A DNA stretch of 43,354 nt, taken from positions 1-43,354 of the forward strand of contig QCUL01000023.1 of assembly GCA_003210755.1 (NCBI GenBank). Reading direction: 5' to 3'. Shown piece after piece: positions 18,334-27,829 of the stretch; position 1 is the stretch's first letter; each line of letters begins with the position of its first letter. A program made the position numbers and the translations under genes. The notes under the pieces are model-generated. The model saw nothing but the letters and a program-made list of their open reading frames with translations. It had not been told where the DNA came from and made no database searches. The stretch comes from Synechococcus sp. AG-679-C18 (lineage in GTDB: Bacteria; Cyanobacteriota; Cyanobacteriia; PCC-6307; Cyanobiaceae).

Positions 18334-18770
18334 CCCTGATCAAAGTTTCTAGTAACTTCCCCAAGTACAACCGGTCTGGATGTGCCCTCGTTGACGGGCT
18401 GAATCTGCCTCAGCCGAACTCGCACTTCAAGGTTGCGTCCTCCGGGACGCAAGTTGGCTGCTATTTGGTTCAGAGTGGGATCGATGGCTTCCGACTGGAA
18501 TCCTTCCGCAGCCTGGGCGACTACAAGGTTGGTGCCATTGTCAAAAACAATCGGCACTTGCTGAGCTCCATCGATGCGAATTGGTGGCGTGTAACTGATT
18601 GAAAAAGCCCAACAGCTCACCGCTAATAAAAACGTAAAACTACTGACGCCAACGAGACGAAAACGCACGCCCCACTGCGTTATGAAGGCCACCAGTGTGA
18701 GCACAGAAAGGCCTAGGCCACTCCAGGCGAGCCATTTGCTGGACATCTCCAGCAACTCAGGAAGAGGCAT
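18330..18770 (-). CDS. ycf51: Ycf51/DUF2518 family membrane protein
   Basis: This 146-residue protein shows the DUF2518/Ycf51 pattern. Two membrane helices come first (KWLAWSGLGLSVLTLVAFITQWG and FRLVGVSSFTFLLAVSCWAFSI). A soluble domain follows with VPIVFDNGTNLVVAQA and LEVRVRLRQIQPVNEG. The family is restricted to cyanobacteria and some plastids and has no assigned function. The frame extends to 18908, but that would overlap the divergent TamB-like gene and add a non-family N-terminus, so ATG 18770 (MPLPELLEMSSKW) was chosen. It diverges from the TamB-like gene with 64 bases between the starts. Confidence 0.85.
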   Translation of the reverse strand: MPLPELLEMSSKWLAWSGLGLSVLTLVAFITQWGVRFRLVGVSSFTFLLAVSCWAFSISYTPPIRIDGAQQVPIVFDNGTNLVVAQAAEGFQSEAIDPTLNQIAANLRPGGRNLEVRVRLRQIQPVNEGTSRPVVLGEVTRNFDQG

Positions 18771-18834
18771 GGGCTGGTTAGGAACAAATCTCCTCTCTAT
18801 ATTGCGTCGACCTTGGGTGGGATGACGGTCATCA

Positions 18835-21800
18835 ATGCGGAGCAGAAGCACAAGCGCGATGGCTCCAAGAGTTGTGATCTCTGGACTTGGATTCACAATT
18901 GTGGCCACTGCCGCCGTTTGGTTCAGTGCTGATCGTTTAATTGCAGGTGTTGTGGATCGGCTGCGTCCATCCCTTGAAAAGCAGTTGGCTGTTCCTCTGG
19001 GGCATCCAATTCAGATCGGTCAATATCGCGGACTTGGCCCTCATGGCCTAGGGATTGGACCCATCAGCATTCTTCCGGGAACGAAGGATGCCTCGACGGT
19101 TCGGTTGCGAAAACTGACTCTGGGGATTGATCCTTTCTCGAGTATTCGCCAATTAAGGCTTGTTTTAGTTGCTCGTGTGACGGGGACAAACGTCAACCTT
19201 CGTCGCAATCAACAGGGTCAGTTTTGGGTGCCAGGCCCAAGATCGGACGGAGAGTTTCTGCAGCGAGTTGATCTTCGTGTTCGCCTTGTTGATCCGGCCA
19301 AGATTCGGGTGGAGCCCGCAGACCTTCAACTTTCCCTGGCGGGAATCACGCGACTTCGTCTCAATGAAAAGTGGGCAGATGGAGCCTTTCAGCTCCGTCT
19401 GCCCGATCGAGGCACGGTGAACTTGAAAGGGCGTGTTCGCTGGGATCGTCCTGAATTCCGAATTAGTACTCGGTTGGAGAGGGTTCGTCTGGACCGATTG
19501 CAGGGGTTGCTTCCAACGTCGCAGCCCATTCAGATGAAAGGCCAGTTGGGCGGCGATCTGACGTTTGCTTTCAATCAAGGCCAAGCAAGCTGTGCTGGGG
19601 CTTTATCCCTTGTGGGCGTGAAGGTAAGCGGAAAGCCGCTTGAGCATTCAATTGAGTCTCGCCAGTTGCGTGCTCTCTGTAAGGGAAATCGCTTGTCTAT
19701 TCCACGCAGTCAATGGCGCTATGGACCCTATCAAGCCAGTCTTGGCGGTCGATTGCAGCTGAATCAAAGCTTTGATTTGGCCGCAATACTGCAGCAAACG
19801 GGCGATGACAGTCAGCTCGCTCTCAATCTTGGTGGTGGCTGGTCTCAGCCTCGTCTCACCCTTTCAGGAGCATGGCGGTTCAACTCGTCCACTCTTCTGG
19901 ATCAACCTGTAGCAATTGATCTGCAAGTGCAGGGAGATGGTCGTCGTCCAAAAAAATGGAAGGCCAATCTGGACAAGCTTTCTATCCAAGCTCCTGGAGT
20001 GGAAATCAAGGCGGAAGGCGCTTTGTTTCCTCGGCTGAACGTCAGGACACGGCAGCTGCAATTGGTTGGTCAAGCATGGAAGGGATTGCCTCTCATCCCA
20101 GAGCTGTTGGGGACAAAAGATCCGCTCATGGGGGATTTACGGGTGTCGGGTCCGAGTCTGTCTCCTCGACTTCAGTTGGCCTTGAGCCAGTTGAACAATC
20201 CTTTGCTTGAGGACTGGTCGCTTCAGGCCGATTGGTCCGCGGATCAGGGATTGTTGAATCTGAAGCGTTTCAGCAGTGCTCATCTCAATGCTGATGCTGT
20301 CTTGCCTCTTCAAGTAGGCAAGGGGGGAGTCCGTTTTGGTGCGTTGCAATCCAACGTGAGCCTTGAGGCGTATCCACTCAGCAGGATCGGCTCTCTTCTT
20401 GGGACAGTGATGGATGGCACGATCGCAGCGCAAGGACAGGTCAGCGGCCCTCTTCAGGCTCTTCAGCCTGATCTTCAGCTTGAAGTCAACAATCCTCGGG
20501 CGGGTGCCATTCGTCTTGCCGAAAGCTGGAAAGGACGTTTTGAGGGGCGGCCTGGTGGAGGTGGGCAGCTTCGTATGGCATCAGTTGGTGCTGTGATTTC
20601 TGGTTCGTTTGATGCCCAGCTTGGGGCAAGTTGGTTGCCGCAAACCGTTCGCCTCAAACGCAGGAAGGGTGAGCTTCAGATCAGCGGTACCCCAGCTCTT
20701 TACAGCTGGACAGCAAAAGACCTGAGCGTGGATGGTTTGGAGTTGGTTCTACCTCCCAAACAACGATGGGAGGGGGTTTACGGCCAGCTAAGTGGTTCTG
20801 GTGACTTTGGATTGCAGCCTTGGATGATGACGGCCGATTTGAAGCTTGCTCAGCCCGGATTGATGGGAATCCAGCTCCGCCAGATTTTGATGGCAGCTAA
20901 TTACAAAAATGACCGTTATGAAATCAGTGGCGAAATGTTGCCTCCTGATACCGGACAGATCACTTTTCAAGCGGATGGTCGTCTCAATGCTGAGCTCGAT
21001 GGAGAGCTGCAGGCCCGAGGGCTAAGTGCACGTTGGCTGACTAACAGTGCTCTGAGTGTTCAGCAACTTGCCCAGCCTCTTTCTGCCCCCCAAGGAGATG
21101 CAACTGATCTCGGTTCCTTCTTGGTCAATACTTTTGGTGGTTCCCTCGATGGGCAGCTGCGTGCGCTTCGAGATGCCCAATTGGCCATTAGGGATGCTCG
21201 CCGAAATAAACGAGAGGCGGAATCCTTTCATCCTGAGGATCTTCGAGGTCAAGTTGATGCTGTACTCGATCTGCAAGGACCAAGCTTGAACCGTCTGGAT
21301 GTGGATCTCACAGCACGTGGCCATCTGTGGATTGAAGGTCAGGATGAAGACATCGCCCTCCAGATCAAACCCTTTATCGCCGAGATCAAGGGCCCCCTTC
21401 AGTCCGGTGAAGGGAGCTTTTCATTGGCACATCTGCCGTTCAGTCTCCTCGCACTGGTGGCACCAGTGCCTTCGGCTTTGCAGGGGGCTTTGGGGCTCAA
21501 GGGCAGCTATCGCTTGAATAATGGCCTCTCGAAACTGACAACGGACCTTGTGCTAGAGGGGGCACTTGTTGGCCAGAAGCCGATCGTTCTTGATCGTGGC
21601 CAGGTGCTCTTTGCAGACGAGACCTTGCAGCTCGATTTGGCCTTGAGGGCTGAAGGGGCTGAGGAACCTCTGACGGTGATCGGACAGGTCCCCATGACCC
21701 CCGATCGTCCACTGGATGTCAGGGTCGAGAGTCATGGAGATGGACTTCGTTTTCTGGCCGGATTCTCTGGAGATTCGGTTGAGTGGAACGAGGGGAGTAC

Positions 21801-23277
21801 CGACCTGAGGCTTTTGATTGGCGGCAGTCTTTCGGCACCTGAGGCCAATGGTTTCATCGTGATGAATGACGGGGAATTTGCGATACAGGACCAGAGGATT
21901 CGCAAGGTCAAAAGCTCAGTTGTCTTTGATTTCGATCGGCTGGAGGTTTTGGAACTCAATGGGCGAATCGGCTCCTCTGGAATTCTTGAAGCCAGCGGTG
22001 GTTTGCCGTTACTCAAGCCAATGTCTGAAAAGACCCCATTGAAAATCAGCGTTGAGAAGGCAAGGATCAAGTTGCCTATTGCTGATTTGGCGATGGCTGC
22101 CGATATGCGCGTGACAGGAGCACTTGTCCGCCCTGAGATCAAAGGGAATCTTCAGCTGAGTAACGGCTCGATCAATCCCACAAGGGCTTTGTTCTCGAAA
22201 TCGGCGAAGAGTTCGGGGGAAAACGTCTCGGTAGTGAAAGGTAAAGGCACTGAACCTTTGGTTACAACGAATGTCTTGCTCGAAGAAAATTGGAACTTTC
22301 AAAAACCTCTTGTTCTGCTCGGTCCGGAGATAGAGACGGATCCAAGCCGAACCATTAAGTCATCTATTCCAAATTTACCGTTTATTGGATTCAATGACTT
22401 TCGTTTGCAGCTTGGACCTGATTTGAAAGTTCAAGTGCAACCTGTTGACAATTTACCTGATATAGCCAATTTCACCACAGCTGGATCGATCTCTCTTAAT
22501 GGTTCTCTGGATCAAAATATAAAATTAAGAGGTGTGATTCAGCTTCTTACAGGTCGTGTATGGATGTTTACTAGCACCTTTAACTTGGATCGTAAGGCTC
22601 CGAATGTAGCAGTTTTCACACCTTCTTTAGGCCTAATCCCATACGTTGATGTTGCTATGGAGACTAGGGTTTCAGATAGTATTAATGTTGGAATTGGAAG
22701 TAATACGTCTTCAACATCTGTGTTTGATGCCAATGGCACAGGCGCTCTTGGTGCTGGGGGGCAATTGCGTTTGGTGAAAGTACTGCTTGAAGCCGAAGGT
22801 CCAGCAAATCGTCTTGCTGACAGCATCAAGCTGAGCAGCAAGCCCGCAATGTCACAGGCACAATTGCTCGGTTTGATTGGGGGCAACTCGTTGTCTGGAT
22901 TGACAGGTGCGGGAGCTGGTACTGCACTTGCGGCGGTGCTTGGCCAATCCTTGCTTTCTCCGATACTTGGAACGTTTACCGATGCCTTCAGCCAGAGGCT
23001 TCAATTTGCCTTGTATCCAACTTATGTTAATCCTGTCGTGAACAACAAAGGTGAACGAGTATCCGGTCGTGTCCCGCAACAATTGGCGATCGTGACTGAA
23101 CTGGGCGTTGATGTATCGGATCGGGTTAATTTATCTATTTTGTCAGCTCCCAATCGTACTGATATCTCCCCTCAGGGCAGTATTAGCTATCAAATAGACC
23201 CCAATCTAAGTATTTCAGGAGCAGTCGATTCTCAAGGCACTTGGCAAAGTCAGCTGCAGCTTTTCTTCCGGTTTTAA
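18835..23277 (+). CDS. TamB-like (DUF490) envelope translocation/assembly protein
   Basis: This 1480-residue protein has one N-terminal membrane anchor (VVISGLGFTIVATAAVWFSADRLI). A very long beta-rich region of repeated amphipathic strands follows, ending with the TamB/DUF490 C-terminal domain (about residues 1100-1480), where PNVAVFTPSLGLIPYVDVAMETRVSD and SKPAMSQAQLLGLIGG are typical. The last residues (LQLFFRF) look like an outer-membrane-facing strand. TamB-family proteins span the periplasm and are linked to outer-membrane protein assembly and phospholipid transport. ATG 18835 is used; ATG 18859 is also possible. A ROK kinase gene follows after 3 bases. Composition becomes more AT-rich around 22.3-22.7 kb. 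Confidence 0.9.
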   Translation: MRSRSTSAMAPRVVISGLGFTIVATAAVWFSADRLIAGVVDRLRPSLEKQLAVPLGHPIQIGQYRGLGPHGLGIGPISILPGTKDASTVRLRKLTLGIDPFSSIRQLRLVLVARVTGTNVNLRRNQQGQFWVPGPRSDGEFLQRVDLRVRLVDPAKIRVEPADLQLSLAGITRLRLNEKWADGAFQLRLPDRGTVNLKGRVRWDRPEFRISTRLERVRLDRLQGLLPTSQPIQMKGQLGGDLTFAFNQGQASCAGALSLVGVKVSGKPLEHSIESRQLRALCKGNRLSIPRSQWRYGPYQASLGGRLQLNQSFDLAAILQQTGDDSQLALNLGGGWSQPRLTLSGAWRFNSSTLLDQPVAIDLQVQGDGRRPKKWKANLDKLSIQAPGVEIKAEGALFPRLNVRTRQLQLVGQAWKGLPLIPELLGTKDPLMGDLRVSGPSLSPRLQLALSQLNNPLLEDWSLQADWSADQGLLNLKRFSSAHLNADAVLPLQVGKGGVRFGALQSNVSLEAYPLSRIGSLLGTVMDGTIAAQGQVSGPLQALQPDLQLEVNNPRAGAIRLAESWKGRFEGRPGGGGQLRMASVGAVISGSFDAQLGASWLPQTVRLKRRKGELQISGTPALYSWTAKDLSVDGLELVLPPKQRWEGVYGQLSGSGDFGLQPWMMTADLKLAQPGLMGIQLRQILMAANYKNDRYEISGEMLPPDTGQITFQADGRLNAELDGELQARGLSARWLTNSALSVQQLAQPLSAPQGDATDLGSFLVNTFGGSLDGQLRALRDAQLAIRDARRNKREAESFHPEDLRGQVDAVLDLQGPSLNRLDVDLTARGHLWIEGQDEDIALQIKPFIAEIKGPLQSGEGSFSLAHLPFSLLALVAPVPSALQGALGLKGSYRLNNGLSKLTTDLVLEGALVGQKPIVLDRGQVLFADETLQLDLALRAEGAEEPLTVIGQVPMTPDRPLDVRVESHGDGLRFLAGFSGDSVEWNEGSTDLRLLIGGSLSAPEANGFIVMNDGEFAIQDQRIRKVKSSVVFDFDRLEVLELNGRIGSSGILEASGGLPLLKPMSEKTPLKISVEKARIKLPIADLAMAADMRVTGALVRPEIKGNLQLSNGSINPTRALFSKSAKSSGENVSVVKGKGTEPLVTTNVLLEENWNFQKPLVLLGPEIETDPSRTIKSSIPNLPFIGFNDFRLQLGPDLKVQVQPVDNLPDIANFTTAGSISLNGSLDQNIKLRGVIQLLTGRVWMFTSTFNLDRKAPNVAVFTPSLGLIPYVDVAMETRVSDSINVGIGSNTSSTSVFDANGTGALGAGGQLRLVKVLLEAEGPANRLADSIKLSSKPAMSQAQLLGLIGGNSLSGLTGAGAGTALAAVLGQSLLSPILGTFTDAFSQRLQFALYPTYVNPVVNNKGERVSGRVPQQLAIVTELGVDVSDRVNLSILSAPNRTDISPQGSISYQIDPNLSISGAVDSQGTWQSQLQLFFRF

Positions 23278-23280
23278 GCG

Positions 23281-24171
23281 ATGAGTTCCTCTGAAGTGAT
23301 TGGGGTTGATTTGGGGGGAACTGCTATCAAGCTGGGGCGATTTTCAGCGGATGGCACTCTTCTAGCTGAACGGCAGGTGGCGACGCCTCAACCGGCCATG
23401 CCAGGAGCGATTTGTATCGCATTAGTTGAGGCGATTGAGGCCCTTGATCCCGAACGCCGCGCCTCATTGGTTGGTGTCGGTCTTCCCGGTCCTATGGATG
23501 TGAAAGCTCGTGTTGCCAGAATTTGCATCAATTTGCCTGGATGGGAGGAGGTGCCCCTTGCTGATTGGCTGGAGACACGTTTGCAGCGGAAAGTCACTCT
23601 TGCCAATGATGGCAACTGCGCTCTCGTAGGCGAGGCGTGGAAAGGTGCCGCTCAGGGGTGTCGCGATGTGGTCTTGCTCACTCTGGGAACAGGGGTTGGT
23701 GGTGGAGTGATGCTCTCTGGACATCTATTTACAGGGCACAACGGGGCCGCGGCCGAACCGGGCCTGATCAGTTTTGACCCCAAGGGGCCTGCATGCAATA
23801 GCGGCAATCGCGGCAGCCTTGAGCAATTCGCAAGCATTTCAGCGTTGCGGAGGCTATGGGATGGAGATCCAGCGGAATTGGCAACATTGGCATCCAGCGG
23901 AGATTCAGCAGCCCAAGCGGTTTGGTCTCAATATGGGCGAACTATTGGTGTGGGTATCAGCTCTCTGGTTTATTTGTTTACGCCAGAGTTGGTGCTTGTT
24001 GGTGGTGGAATTGCTGGAGCTGCAGCCCATTTCCTCCCCTCGTTATGCCAAGAAGTTGAACAACGTGTTCAGGCTGCGAGTCGAGAGGGCTTGAGGATTG
24101 AGCCCTGTGCTCTAGGAAACGGCGCAGGTCGACTCGGAGCTGCTCGCTTAGCCATCGAGCGATTGATGTGA
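23281..24171 (+). CDS. ROK family sugar kinase with degenerate zinc motif
   Basis: This 296-residue protein has the ROK ATP-binding start [17 protein letters not shown], the catalytic Asp region [19 protein letters not shown], and [19 protein letters not shown] kinases phosphorylate glucose, N-acetylmannosamine or similar sugars. The usual zinc site (His in ELGH, then CxCGxxGCxE) reads here as EPGLISF and [10 protein letters not shown]. The His and two of three Cys are therefore replaced, while both Glu residues remain. Such degeneration occurs in cyanobacterial ROK proteins, so this may be an active zinc-free enzyme; glucokinase is the likeliest call. It starts 3 bases after the TamB-like gene, and proA follows. 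Confidence 0.85.
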   Translation: MSSSEVIGVDLGGTAIKLGRFSADGTLLAERQVATPQPAMPGAICIALVEAIEALDPERRASLVGVGLPGPMDVKARVARICINLPGWEEVPLADWLETRLQRKVTLANDGNCALVGEAWKGAAQGCRDVVLLTLGTGVGGGVMLSGHLFTGHNGAAAEPGLISFDPKGPACNSGNRGSLEQFASISALRRLWDGDPAELATLASSGDSAAQAVWSQYGRTIGVGISSLVYLFTPELVLVGGGIAGAAAHFLPSLCQEVEQRVQAASREGLRIEPCALGNGAGRLGAARLAIERLM

Positions 24172-24211
24172 CGTGAAACGAGATGATGAATCACAGAACA
24201 AACGCGCAACG

Positions 24212-25534
24212 ATGACCAGCCAGGTTGTACCCGAGCCATCAGCTGATCTTTTGCATCTTGCAACAGCTGTTCGGAGTGCTGCTACCGGGTTGGGACAGAG
24301 TTCGAATCAAGAGCGTCAACAGGCGCTGTCTGCGATGGCACTGTCGCTTGAGGCTCATGCCGATCGCATCGTTGATGCCAATAGACAAGATCTTGCTCAG
24401 GCCTCCGCCGATGGTTTGGCACCAGCTTTGGTGGCTCGCTTGAAATTAGATGTGCAGAAACTGGCTGGGGCTATCAGTGGTGTGCGTCAGTTGTCTGCAT
24501 TGGATGACCCTCTTGGGGTGAGACAGTTGCATCGCGAGCTTGCTGACGGGTTGGTATTGGAGCGTGTGACCGTTCCACTCGGGGTTTTGGGGGTGATTTT
24601 TGAGGCCAGGCCTGACGCTGTCATCCAAATCGCTTCGCTTGCGATTCGTTCAGGCAATGGTGCAATCCTCAAGGGTGGCAGCGAGGCCAAACGCACGAAC
24701 CACGCCGTGATGCAGTCACTGAAGGAGGGATTGGCTTGCACCTCTGTTTCAGCGGATGCGTTGGATTTGTTGACGACTCGGGAGGAGAGCTTGGCTCTTC
24801 TGCGCCTTGATGGCCTCGTTGACCTGATTATTCCCCGCGGTAGTAACGAGCTTGTGCGTTTCATTCAGGACAACACCCGAATTCCTGTTCTTGGTCATGC
24901 AGATGGTGTCTGTCATCTGTATGTCGATAAAGAGGTGGACTGTTTGCAGGCTTTGCGCATTGCAATCGACAGTAAGACTCAGTATCCAGCAGCTTGCAAT
25001 GCCATAGAAACCCTTTTGGTACATAGGGAAATTGCACCGACTTTTCTTCAAATTGCCCTTCCTGCATTTGAAGAAGCTGGTGTCATGTTGCGCGGCGACG
25101 CTGTCAGTAAATCCTTGGGGGTTAAGGAGGTCGCCACTGCTGATGATTGGAGTCAGGAGTACCTAGATCTCTTGCTTGCAGTGCGAGTGGTGAACGATCT
25201 AAGTGAAGCTCTTGAACACATTCGGCGCTTCGGCTCTCGTCATACCGAGGCGATTGCTACCACCAATCAAGACACCGCTGAATACTTTTTGCGTGCAGTG
25301 GACAGCTCTGGTGTCTATCACAACTGCTCAACCCGTTTTGCCGATGGTTTTCGTTATGGGTTTGGAGCAGAAGTTGGCATCAGTACCCAGACTTTGCCGC
25401 CGCGCGGACCCGTGGGTTTGGAGGGTTTGGTGACTTACCGGTATCGATTGCGCGGTGATGGCCACATCGCTGCAGACTTTGCTGAGGGGCGTGATCAGTT
25501 CAGCCATCGCGAAATTCCTCTAAGAGAAACGTGA
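24212..25534 (+). CDS. proA: Gamma-glutamyl phosphate reductase
   Basis: This 440-residue aldehyde-dehydrogenase-fold enzyme reduces gamma-glutamyl phosphate to glutamate semialdehyde with NADPH, the second step of proline synthesis. The signatures are [34 protein letters not shown] and the catalytic Cys in [16 protein letters not shown]. The C-terminal [23 protein letters not shown] is diagnostic of ProA. A GTG at 24173, just after the ROK stop, would add 13 residues. The ATG at 24212 ([13 protein letters not shown]) gives the usual family length. folB overlaps its stop codon. Confidence 0.96.
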   Translation: MTSQVVPEPSADLLHLATAVRSAATGLGQSSNQERQQALSAMALSLEAHADRIVDANRQDLAQASADGLAPALVARLKLDVQKLAGAISGVRQLSALDDPLGVRQLHRELADGLVLERVTVPLGVLGVIFEARPDAVIQIASLAIRSGNGAILKGGSEAKRTNHAVMQSLKEGLACTSVSADALDLLTTREESLALLRLDGLVDLIIPRGSNELVRFIQDNTRIPVLGHADGVCHLYVDKEVDCLQALRIAIDSKTQYPAACNAIETLLVHREIAPTFLQIALPAFEEAGVMLRGDAVSKSLGVKEVATADDWSQEYLDLLLAVRVVNDLSEALEHIRRFGSRHTEAIATTNQDTAEYFLRAVDSSGVYHNCSTRFADGFRYGFGAEVGISTQTLPPRGPVGLEGLVTYRYRLRGDGHIAADFAEGRDQFSHREIPLRET

Positions 25535-25914
25535 CTCCTCTTGATTTGATTCATATCCAAGATTTGCGCCTCTTTGCTCATGTTGGTGTTCTTGACCATG
25601 AACGGAGAGATGGCCAATGGTTTCGACTCGACATCACTTTGGGATTGGATCTCAGTGGATCGGCTAAGACTGATGAACTCACAACCACGGCTGATTACAG
25701 CGTGGCTGTCAGGGCGCTTCAGAACTTGGTTCGAACGTTTTGTTGCCACACCATTGAGCGCTTTAGCGAGGAGGTCTTCGAGGTGCTGGAGCGTCTATAC
25801 GGTCCGCTGCCAATTCATCTGACCTTGCAGAAATGCGATCCACCCATTCCTGGATTTACCGGTTCGGTTGCGATCGAGCGATGGCGCCGCTGGCCAAATC
25901 TTCCAAGCATTTGA
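25531..25914 (+). CDS. folB: Dihydroneopterin aldolase
   Basis: This 127-residue protein matches Fol[28 protein letters not shown] carries the conserved Glu region, [15 protein letters not shown] follows, and [11 protein letters not shown] carries the catalytic Lys of the TxxKP-type motif. The enzyme splits dihydroneopterin into 6-hydroxymethyl-dihydropterin and glycolaldehyde in folate synthesis. The start is a GTG whose last bases overlap the proA stop (GTGA), and its own stop overlaps the next ATG (TGATG). Three genes in a row are therefore translationally linked. Confidence 0.93.
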   Translation: MTPLDLIHIQDLRLFAHVGVLDHERRDGQWFRLDITLGLDLSGSAKTDELTTTADYSVAVRALQNLVRTFCCHTIERFSEEVFEVLERLYGPLPIHLTLQKCDPPIPGFTGSVAIERWRRWPNLPSI

Positions 25915-26519
25915 TGGAATTAACAGATGCCCAAAGGCCCCTTGTTTTGGTTCATGGTCTTCTCGATACGCCTCGATTGTTCTCTCGCCTAGAGCGTCGT
26001 CTGGAAAGTCACCCTCGACCTGTGCTGTCACCTCATCTGCCCCATCGATTCGGTGCGACTCCTCTGCGAGTGCTTGCAGAGCAGCTGGATGAGCTGATCC
26101 AAGACCATTGGGGGGCGGAAACACCTCTTGACTTACTAGGATTTTCAATGGGTGGAGTCATTGCTCGGATTTGGCTCCAGGAGTTGGGTGGAGCCAAACG
26201 AACTCATCGCTTTTTGAGTGTTGGGAGCCCTCAAAGGGGAACACTTACAGCACAGTGCATTCCCTCGTGGTTGTTTGCTGGTTTGGCAGATATGAAGCGT
26301 GGGAGTCCATTGCTGAACTTGTTAAATCGGGATAGTGCCAAGTTGCAGCAGGTGGATTGCATCAGCTTCTTCTGCCGTTGGGATTTGATGGTGTTTCCTG
26401 GGTGGCAAGCGGTGCTTCCGATCGGGAGGGTTCAGGAGGTTCCTGTCTTCACTCATCAGCAATTGATGTCACAACCGAGGTCGCTCGATCTTTTAACTGA
26501 ATCACTTCTTATTGATTGA
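25914..26519 (+). CDS. Lipase-like alpha/beta hydrolase
   Basis: This 201-residue protein begins with PLVLVHGLLDTPRLFSRLERRL (oxyanion HG motif). The nucleophile elbow GFSMGG has its Ser near residue 78. A likely Asp lies in FFCRWDLMVFPGW and a His in VFTHQQLM. This is the compact layout of triacylglycerol lipase/PGAP1-like hydrolases. The frame is open to 25833, but the ATG at 25914 sits on the folB stop (TGATG) and the family similarity begins right after it. There is no signal peptide, so it is probably cytoplasmic. The ester substrate is unknown. Confidence 0.85.
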   Translation: MELTDAQRPLVLVHGLLDTPRLFSRLERRLESHPRPVLSPHLPHRFGATPLRVLAEQLDELIQDHWGAETPLDLLGFSMGGVIARIWLQELGGAKRTHRFLSVGSPQRGTLTAQCIPSWLFAGLADMKRGSPLLNLLNRDSAKLQQVDCISFFCRWDLMVFPGWQAVLPIGRVQEVPVFTHQQLMSQPRSLDLLTESLLID

Positions 26520-26577
26520 CTGACAACATTGGTATGAGTGGTCATGCTTGGTCGTTAGTAGATTTTGATTAGAGCTC

Positions 26578-27273
26578 ATGTGCTTCTCGGCTTCTGCGAG
26601 TTTCACTGCATCTGCGGTCTTAATGCCATTAGGGCTGTATTCCCATCATCTCGCATCCAAGGCTGAAAGACCTGGGTACAAACCTTTAGCACTTGTGCCT
26701 TTCTTTTTTGGCGTTCAGCAGTTTGTTGAAGGGTTGGAGTGGACTGGAATCGTTGGAGGAAAAATCGAACCTTTAACGTCTATGGCCGGGTTGGGATTTC
26801 TATTTTTTGCTTATTGTTTTTGGATGATCTGGATTCCATGGAGTGCCTGGTCTATCAGTCGAACGACAGACTCCACTGGGCTACAAAGACGTTTGAAATG
26901 GGTGGCAATCGTTGCAACAGTTTTAGGTGTCTTTTTCTATGTTCCGTTGTTGCTCAACCCCCCAGCACTTCAGCCCTCCGTATTCAGTAATGGTCGATTA
27001 ATGTATGACGTTTCAAACCTTAAAAGTATCTTCCATAACTTCGTAAATACTGAGCCGGTTGGCGAGCTTGTCTATTGGGGTTTCATTGTTCTGCCATTGG
27101 TGGCTGTCAGTGATCGAGCTGTGAAATTATTTGGAGTATTGATCTTTGTCTCAATATTTCTAACCTGGGTGACCTATAGCGCCACTTTTAATTCTGTTTG
27201 GTGTTTTTACTGTGCGGTTCTTTCAATCATGGTTGTTTGGATTGTGAATCGTCCTCAGATTCAGCGCACTTGA
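26578..27273 (+). CDS. DUF6629 family membrane protein
   Basis: This 231-residue integral membrane protein starts with MCFSASASFTASAVLMPLG, the N-terminal signature of DUF6629. FFFGVQQFVEGLEWTG follows, which is also typical. About seven hydrophobic segments are visible. A conserved-looking late segment (NSVWCFYCAVLSIMVVWIV) has two Cys. No function is known for the family. It starts 58 bases after the lipase-like gene and is followed at once by a second membrane protein and a membrane-anchored hydrolase, which suggests a functional unit at the inner membrane. Confidence 0.8.
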   Translation: MCFSASASFTASAVLMPLGLYSHHLASKAERPGYKPLALVPFFFGVQQFVEGLEWTGIVGGKIEPLTSMAGLGFLFFAYCFWMIWIPWSAWSISRTTDSTGLQRRLKWVAIVATVLGVFFYVPLLLNPPALQPSVFSNGRLMYDVSNLKSIFHNFVNTEPVGELVYWGFIVLPLVAVSDRAVKLFGVLIFVSIFLTWVTYSATFNSVWCFYCAVLSIMVVWIVNRPQIQRT

Positions 27274-27277
27274 GTTG

Positions 27278-27829
27278 ATGATTCAGCAACTCTCTGAGAG
27301 GTTGGTTTCGATGGGTCAGGTTCTTCTGGCTCTTGACACGGGAGTAGGGCTTCTAATCGCAGTTGGCTTTTCAATGTCAGCTTCTCATCTGTTCTCTCTG
27401 CTGGCCAATCGACTGACACCGAGACAAATCTTTCTCCATATGGTGATGGATGCTCTAGTGCTCAGCTTGGCTCTTTTGCTTTGCCTTATTAGTCACTGTT
27501 TGATGCTGGCATTGTTAGAAGGGGTCCCTTTGCAACCGATTACTTTTGGCAACCGGATGGCTGTGGCACTTTGGCCCGGCCTTTTTTATGTGCTGGTTGC
27601 AGCTCCTTATGTCAGTGATTTAATTGCCGTTGCACTTCTGGCTTCGATCCATCTCAATATGATGGTATTAGTGAATGCCATGTATGGAATTCCTCTTCTT
27701 CATGCCTTTGTTATTTGTCTTCCTGGTTATGTAGTTGCTCTTCTGCTTGTAGGAGCATTGTTTTCTCAGCGTTGGCGCTCTAGTTATGACACTTTAGCGA
27801 AAGAAGTGGCTCTTCAAATACAGCGATGA
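27278..27829 (+). CDS. Hypothetical multi-pass membrane protein, 183 residues
   Basis: The ATG at 27278 (a TTG at 27275 adds one residue) opens a protein with about four to five hydrophobic helices. The hydrophobic stretches include VLLALDTGVGLLIAVGFSMSAS, DALVLSLALLLCLISHCLMLALL and FVICLPGYVVALLLVGALF. The arrangement recalls Yip1-type membrane proteins but is not diagnostic, and I do not assign a family. It begins 4 bases after the DUF6629 stop, and its end overlaps the next gene by 4 bases (27826-27829), so the three genes very likely form one operon. Confidence 0.72.
   Translation: MIQQLSERLVSMGQVLLALDTGVGLLIAVGFSMSASHLFSLLANRLTPRQIFLHMVMDALVLSLALLLCLISHCLMLALLEGVPLQPITFGNRMAVALWPGLFYVLVAAPYVSDLIAVALLASIHLNMMVLVNAMYGIPLLHAFVICLPGYVVALLLVGALFSQRWRSSYDTLAKEVALQIQR

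Noticed and set aside
18771..18908. Upstream extension of the ycf51 frame
   Set aside because: It would run into the divergent TamB-like coding region, and the DUF2518 similarity starts only after ATG 18770.
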